Assembly (NCBI GenBank): GCA_018398765.1
Contig: JAHBMJ010001084.1
Location: forward strand, 45,350 to 109,349
DNA from: Chromera velia
Taxonomy: Eukaryota > Sar > Chromeraceae
DNA: 64,000 nucleotides
Reading direction: 5' to 3'
In this document: one piece after another, positions 58,901-64,000 of the stretch
Layout: the number at the start of each line of letters is the position of its first letter
Position numbering within the stretch: position 1 is the stretch's first letter
Made by a program: the position numbers and the translations under genes
The notes under the pieces: generated by a model
Seen by the model: only the letters and a program-made list of their open reading frames with translations
Databases searched by the model: none
What the model was told of the DNA's origin: nothing

Positions 58901-61900
58901 CGCAGCCTCAGGCAATGATCAGAAGCCCAGACCAGGGGCGGGACATCAATCTGGCAACCCACCTGGCGCAGCAGCTGCACCACCCATCCCAACAGCAGCA
59001 ACCGCAACAAGGGTTCTGGCCGGACGCCGGAGCTACAGCTCGTGGAGGCAAAGTTGACAACGCACATGGTCACCCGCCCGTGGGGGGGCATGCCGATCTA
59101 GGCACACACCCACAGGGAGCAGCAGCTCATCAGCAGCACCCTGATCCGATGAACTATTTCCCTCGCATGCAGTCTCAGCAGCAGCAGCAACAGCCTGGGG
59201 GTGGTGGGCATTTTGTAACCCCACAACCTCATCCTTCTTCAGCTGCTCAGCATATCGCGTCTCCTCCTCCTGCCCCGATCTTCCGATCTCTCCCTCATCA
59301 CCAGGCACTCCCAGACCCTTCAGATCTGTTCCACGATATGATGGCCGAAAAGATTTGGGTCTACCGTGATCCGTCGGGGGAAATTCAGGGGCCGTTTGAG
59401 ACTCAGAAGATGCTCGACTGGACGGCGGGTAATTACCTCCCGTCGGACTTACCCCTTGCGACCGTGTTCACGCAACACCACACCCCCAACGCTTTTGTTC
59501 CCCTCGAGACTTTGTTTCAAGACGTCAGTGCCTTCTCGAAGATGCCCCTCACTGTTGTTGTCGACTTGTTCAGGCGGTTGTACCCGAATATACCCGCCCT
59601 TCCACCCTACATGGCCGACATCGTCATTCCTGCTGAGCTTGCTCGGTATCACCAACAACAACAGCAGCAGCAGCAACTGTATGCAAGGCAGCAACAACAA
59701 CAGCAGCAGCAGCACGCTCAGCCATCTCCCCAGCCTCAGCAACAGCCAGGGTTCTTTGGTGGAACCTTTGCACAACACCACCAAGGCATGCCCCAGCAGC
59801 AACAGCAGCCGCAGTGGGCTCAACCTGGTATCCCCCAGCAGCAGCAGCAGCAGCAGCACGGGGGGGCGCCGAGGGTGGAAGACCGCTCTCACGCGACGTC
59901 TCCCGACTTCCACCCACACACCCAGATGCCCCAGCAACAACAGGTGCCCCCCCACTCACAGCATCCCCCGCAGCACAGCAGTCACATGTGGGCGGGTATG
60001 CGTGGGGGTCCAGGGGAGGTGCCGCACGGACCTCAGACGACAGAGGGACCTGCCGAGACGGGGGCACGGGGGGGGCCTTTGGTGGGAGGCGCCCGACCTG
60101 TGCCGGAGTCTGTCCATGCAGAGCTCCCGAGAGGCCCGCCGAATCGCCTCATGGAGCCTGATATGGCCGATCGCGACCTGCGGGCCGATCTGAGGATGCC
60201 GGGGGAAAGAGAGAGAACGGGAGGCGTCCCGTCCCCCACCAATCCCCAGCAGATGCATGCCGGGGCCCTTACTGGGGATGGGCCCGGATCCTCTCCTCCA
60301 GCACAGCACCAAACTGTGGTCCCCTCCAGGCATTTCGGTGGACTTTTGCCTGAAGCGAGCGGTGGTCACGCGTCCGCTGTCCGCACGCCGTCCTTAAATA
60401 CCCCCGTTCCCGCAGCCCAACAGCAGCACGGTCGTGAAGGGCTTTTGCCGACAAGTGCTCACGGAAGTCTGTATGCAGGGTCTCAGACGAGTACCCCGTC
60501 TGGGGCGGATGTGGGTATGCTGAAGGGGGGTTCTCTTCTGCAGATGGAGGGACAGCGAGAGAGGGAGGCGTTGAACAATGCGAAGGACAGAGAGCGTGCG
60601 GCTGCAGGGGCAGGGGCGAGTGGAATTTCTGCAGCTGGTCTGAGGGACCCTGCAATCCTCTCGTACACCCAAGGAGAGAAGACACATGTGTTGAAGCAGC
60701 AGAAAAAGGCGAAGGAGGTCAGTCAGGTAGGCAGGCAGGAAGGAAGGAATCGAGATGGGTAAAGATGGAATGGCTAGAAGTCATCTACAGATGAAGTAGT
60801 TGCGTTCCATCTGCATAACATCCTGCACTTTGTGATTTTTCGACTTGTATGAAGTTAAAACAAACAGCAATTGAGAGCGAGCGAGTTTTTGTGCTTCCGT
60901 TTTGTTGTGCTTCAACAGAACAAACACATAAGAGAGAACCTGTGAGCAGCTGCTGGTCCCGCAGAATGCTACGTTAATTTCTTGCATTGGGGCAAGCAGA
61001 AGACTGCTTAGAATGAAGTATCGAAAAAAAAGTGCACTGTGTAATGTCTTATTTCAACTCTGTGCCTCCTCCAATTCTGTTGCAGAAGGCCAAGCCGAAG
61101 GGAAGCGGAGCCAAGGATGGAGGTTTGTTGAGATGAGGGTGGGAACCGTGAACGAATGCACCCTTGCTGCCCTTGACTGACTGCAATTGTGGGTAGGAGG
61201 ATGCTGTCGAGATCCTTTGATTTGCCTCGGGTGTACATCCATCCATCCATCGTCGATTTCCATGTACTCTTGTGTCGTTCCTCCTCTCTTCACTTGGTCT
61301 TTTTTCATTCCCTTACTCTCCGCCTGCCTGCACGACTGCCTGCTTGCCTGCAGAGACCGCTGGTGAGATGAGCGGACGAGAGAGGGCAGAAAGGGAGAGA
61401 GGGGACAGGGACCACCAGTCTCCCTCAGCAACATCTGCGCACACCCAAAGTGTGGGGTCCGTTGCACCGTCTGCGTCGACTGCCGCCGCCATGCCCCTCG
61501 CTTCCCGCAACGCTGCCGGGGGCAACCTGGGCGTCGGGGGCGGAAAGGCTCCTGGCACTCCGTCCGGTGCCGGGGCCCCTGTAGCGACGCAGCACGTGTA
61601 TGTCGTGAAGGGAAGCATGCCGGGGGCCAACGTCGTCTCCCCCGCCGCAGTTGCAGAGAGAGAACGCGATCGGGAGAAGGAGCCGATTGTAGGTGAGAGA
61701 GACGTAGGATTTGAGGTAGTTCGTGGAGGGGCGGCTGCCAGGCAGGGGGGCAGGGAGAGGAATAATGAGAACCGCCGTGGGCAGACGAACGCAGGAGCCA
61801 CACCACAGGGGAAGGCACACGGTCTGGGATTCCCCGAAGAGGCCCAATTTACAGCTGGTTCCAAACTCACCCCATCTCCTTCCATGCAAGCACAGCAGCA

Positions 61901-63934
61901 GCAGTCTAAGGAGGTGGGCAGGGACAGAGAAATGACGATCCCCTTGGCGGCTGCAGTGGACCCGAAAGGGTATAGAGAGAAGGAAGCAGCCATGAAGGCA
62001 GGTGGTGCATCGATTGCGCCTTGGGCTGAAGCGGTGAGTGACTTTTTCTTTTTGCCTTCCAAATCAGGTGCAATCAGTCCAGCAAGCCGCGCGTGTACAG
62101 AAGAATGAGTTCTTATTTCAAAGGATTGATCCATCACGTGTCTTGCAAGTCCTGGAAGGAATACTTCTTCCTTCTTTCTGGTTTGCGTTCTTTTTCTCGT
62201 ACCTTGAAGGATGTTTTCCTTGTTTTTTGCGGAACTCATTCCACTCGTGCGGAAAAAAATCACCCCTCTTCAGCATGGTAGCATGCTCAACCGACAGAAA
62301 CCCTTCGGATTCTTCTTGGCGTTTTTCTCACTGACGGGTTTTCGGATGTGGCTTTTTCTTTTCTTCGTTCGGTGTCCTTCTTGCAGTCGTCGTCGTGCGC
62401 CTGCAGTTTTCTGTTCACCTGTCGGTATGAATCTGTGCCTTTTCAATGTTAAACCATCTTTCCTTCCGGCTGTCTGTCTATCTATCTATTTGCAGCACCA
62501 ACAGCTGGGTGGTGCCGTTTCATCTGTCGCCCCTCTTGACGAATTTCCGGATGCGGAACTGGGTGGGTGGGTGGGTGGAGGTGTTGGATTGATTGTATAC
62601 AAGCTCCTTCGTTGTTTTGCTCATTCTTGTCTGCCTTGATTATTTCCCGCCCTCTGCTTAATTCGCCATTCATTCATTGCCGTCAAAGGGGCATCAAACG
62701 GTGATGAGGGAATCAATCAGAAATCCCGTACGAACAAACAAAGATCGTCTTCCTCAATTGTCATTTTCCCTTTCCTCTTTTTCCTTTTTTCCGCACGTGT
62801 CTTCTCTCCCCCCGTCTCTGTCTGTGCATCTCTCTCTCTCACTGTCTGCAGCGAAGTCTAAAGGAGCCAAAAAGGAAAAAGGAGCCGTGGCAGGAGGACG
62901 CATCCCGGCTGCAGCTGCTGCTGGAGGCAAGAAGGTTCCTCTGGGAGAACTTATGAAACAGCAGAAACAGGAAGAAGCTGCGGCAGGGAAAGCGGTAGGT
63001 GAATCCTTTTTTATTTTGCGTGTGTTTCGTTTCTGTATTCCCCGAATGTTAACTTTCTGGTGTCGCTTCCTCGACTTGTCCTTCAAATTCGATTGTGGAA
63101 CCTTTTTTCTTTCTACAATCCTTTCCTGCCGGGCACTCTTCCTTGTTCTCATGATTCCCTGCTGGTCTGCTCTAGTGGAGCATTGCTTTCTACTTTTTCG
63201 TCCGCTGTCTCTTTGTCGATCAGGGAGCCTCGTCTGTCTGGAAGACTCCGGTAGGTTACGCTGGGGCAGACTTCACCGACGCGGCGTTCTCCGCCGGTCT
63301 GATCGGACATTCCCCCTCAGGAGTCCCCAAAATGGTCGTCGCCAACACAACCTCCAACGCGAGGAAGAAGAGTGATGCTGTCAACGTCGTCGCATCATCG
63401 CAGCCGAATCCTTCTTCTGCGCAGGGGGGGGGCGCTGGGCAGCAGCAGCAGCAGGACAAACGCCAGCAAGGCACCGCAACTCCGGGAGGAGGGAAGGGCC
63501 AAGCTCAGCTTCCTCGCGACGCTCAAGGTTCGTGCCGTCTTCAGATATCGATACATCGGATTGACAGATACCCATGCATGCATGCATTCGACGCTCACGG
63601 TTCACATGGGCGCTGGGAAAGAGACATAAGGGTGTGAAAAGGGTGGCAGCATGAAGTGAGTGCGCGTGCTCAGGAAAATTTATCTCACTAGGTGTGTTCA
63701 GGATTGACGACAGAGGACTGACCGATGCGTGCGGGTTTCTCCTGTCTGGACAATTTTTGGTTGGGTTCGGCGATCTCCATGGCTACTTGCCTGCCTGCCT
63801 CTCTTGTTGACTTTTCTTTTTTTTTGTCTTTGCCTGCAGGCGGCGGCAAGAGAGGGTCGCAGAGTGGCGATGGCGAGAGGCCGAGGCCGTCTGTAGACAT
63901 GCGGGGTCGGTCGGTCGGTGCATGGGTTCGTTAG
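54671..63934 (+). CDS. GYF-domain protein of the GIGYF/EXA1 type, ~1864 aa
   Basis: Ten exons: 54671-54967, 55983-56056, 56542-57694, 57973-60717, 61086-61122, 61354-62033, 62496-62562, 62852-62994, 63224-63527 and 63840-63934. They total 5595 nt with every phase consistent. The start ATG at 54671 has a CACCATGG context. Residues 47-53 (YDRQTIF) fit the Y-x4-L/I-hydrophobic eIF4E/4EHP-binding motif found near the N-terminus of GIGYF and plant EXA1 proteins. A long Arg/Glu/Ser-rich region follows (residues ~125-508). The GYF domain starts at W970 (KIWVYRDPSGEIQGPFETQK, then MLDWTAGNYLPSDLPLATV); it binds proline-rich ligands. The tripeptide itself is GNY rather than GYF. Flanking regions are Gln/His-rich. 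The C-terminus ends in a basic Gly-rich tail. Known relatives repress translation of bound mRNAs in the cytoplasm; that role here is inference. Confidence 0.85.
55426..55519. repeat. Local duplication in GYF-gene intron 1
   Basis: GCGGTTGCAGGGAGGTTTCG plus GGATCGGGAC occurs at about 55427 and again at about 55490, separated by a (CA)n tract. Both copies look like an acceptor followed by sequence, but they are not needed by the exon model. Confidence 0.8.
55916..55978. repeat. (GT)n microsatellite next to an acceptor
   Basis: TATG units then about 24 GT units run directly into the AACAG acceptor at 55982 of the second GYF-gene exon. The (GT)n takes the place of the usual pyrimidine tract. Confidence 0.9.
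56091..56308 (+). repeat. ~45 bp tandem repeat, about five copies
   Basis: Units read TTTGCATTTATTTGTCTTCA then CTCATTCTCTTCTCCTCCTC and CTGCC, with one variant lacking a CTC. The array lies in the intron between the second and third GYF-gene exons. Confidence 0.92.
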
Positions 63935-64000
63935 TGAGTGAGATGAGATGAGAGTTTAAGCGTTTGTTCGTTTGTTGGTTTGTTTGGGTGTGCATGGGGG
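63935..64000. other. 3' flank of the GYF gene
   Basis: Too short to interpret. It holds GAGAT and TTTG/TTCG short repeats. Confidence 0.5.

Noticed and set aside
62068-62108. Exon VQSVQQAARVQKN of the GYF gene after an ATCAG acceptor
   Set aside because: No donor gives the phase needed by the next exon at 62496, and the direct junction 62033 to 62496 is in phase.

Overview
The window is nuclear DNA from a eukaryote. Genes are split by many GT-AG introns, intergenic stretches are several kilobases long, and there are two LINE copies and many simple-sequence blocks. One gene encodes an organellar-type S15 ribosomal protein whose N-terminus looks like a signal peptide followed by an F-initiated transit peptide, the bipartite presequence of algae with secondary (complex) red plastids. 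That, together with RCC1, Sushi, GYF and O-GlcNAc-transferase-like genes, suggests a photosynthetic alveolate such as a chromerid (Chromera-like). The organism assignment is inference, not proof.

Layout. 0.1-2.4 kb: last exon of an O-GlcNAc-transferase-like gene (+). 4.8-7.9 kb: a 5'-truncated LINE (+) flanked by an unusually long 77 bp direct repeat. 8.9-9.4 kb: a 27 bp minisatellite. 9.6-12.3 kb (-) and 13.0-17.0 kb (+): a divergent pair, an unrecognised membrane protein and the S15 gene, which spans a 291 bp assembly gap. 17.8-24.06 kb: a longer copy of the same LINE (-). 24.2-24.4 kb: a 230 bp MITE-like element with terminal inverted repeats and a 7 bp duplication. 25-27.1 kb: a decayed coding region (-). 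27.8-30.6 kb: exons of an unrecognised minus-strand gene with a large polypurine block. 31.8-36.0 kb: a five-exon unrecognised gene (+). 38.5-39.4 kb: a small Cys-rich gene (+), possibly with a 24 nt intron. 40.5-47.4 kb: a type I membrane protein gene (+) joining RCC1-like repeats to four Sushi/CCP modules. 49.5-53.9 kb (-) and 54.7-63.9 kb (+): a second divergent pair, an unrecognised EF-hand-like protein and a GYF-domain protein of the GIGYF/EXA1 type.

Exon models were built by hand from splice motifs and checked for phase. The S15, five-exon, RCC1-CCP, minus-strand 739-residue and GYF models all close without a frame error, apart from the point noted in S15. The genes share no obvious pathway. 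Likely roles are organellar translation (S15), translational control (GYF), glycosylation (O-GlcNAc transferase) and surface recognition or adhesion (RCC1-CCP). No tRNA, rRNA, CRISPR array or operon was seen, as expected for such DNA.
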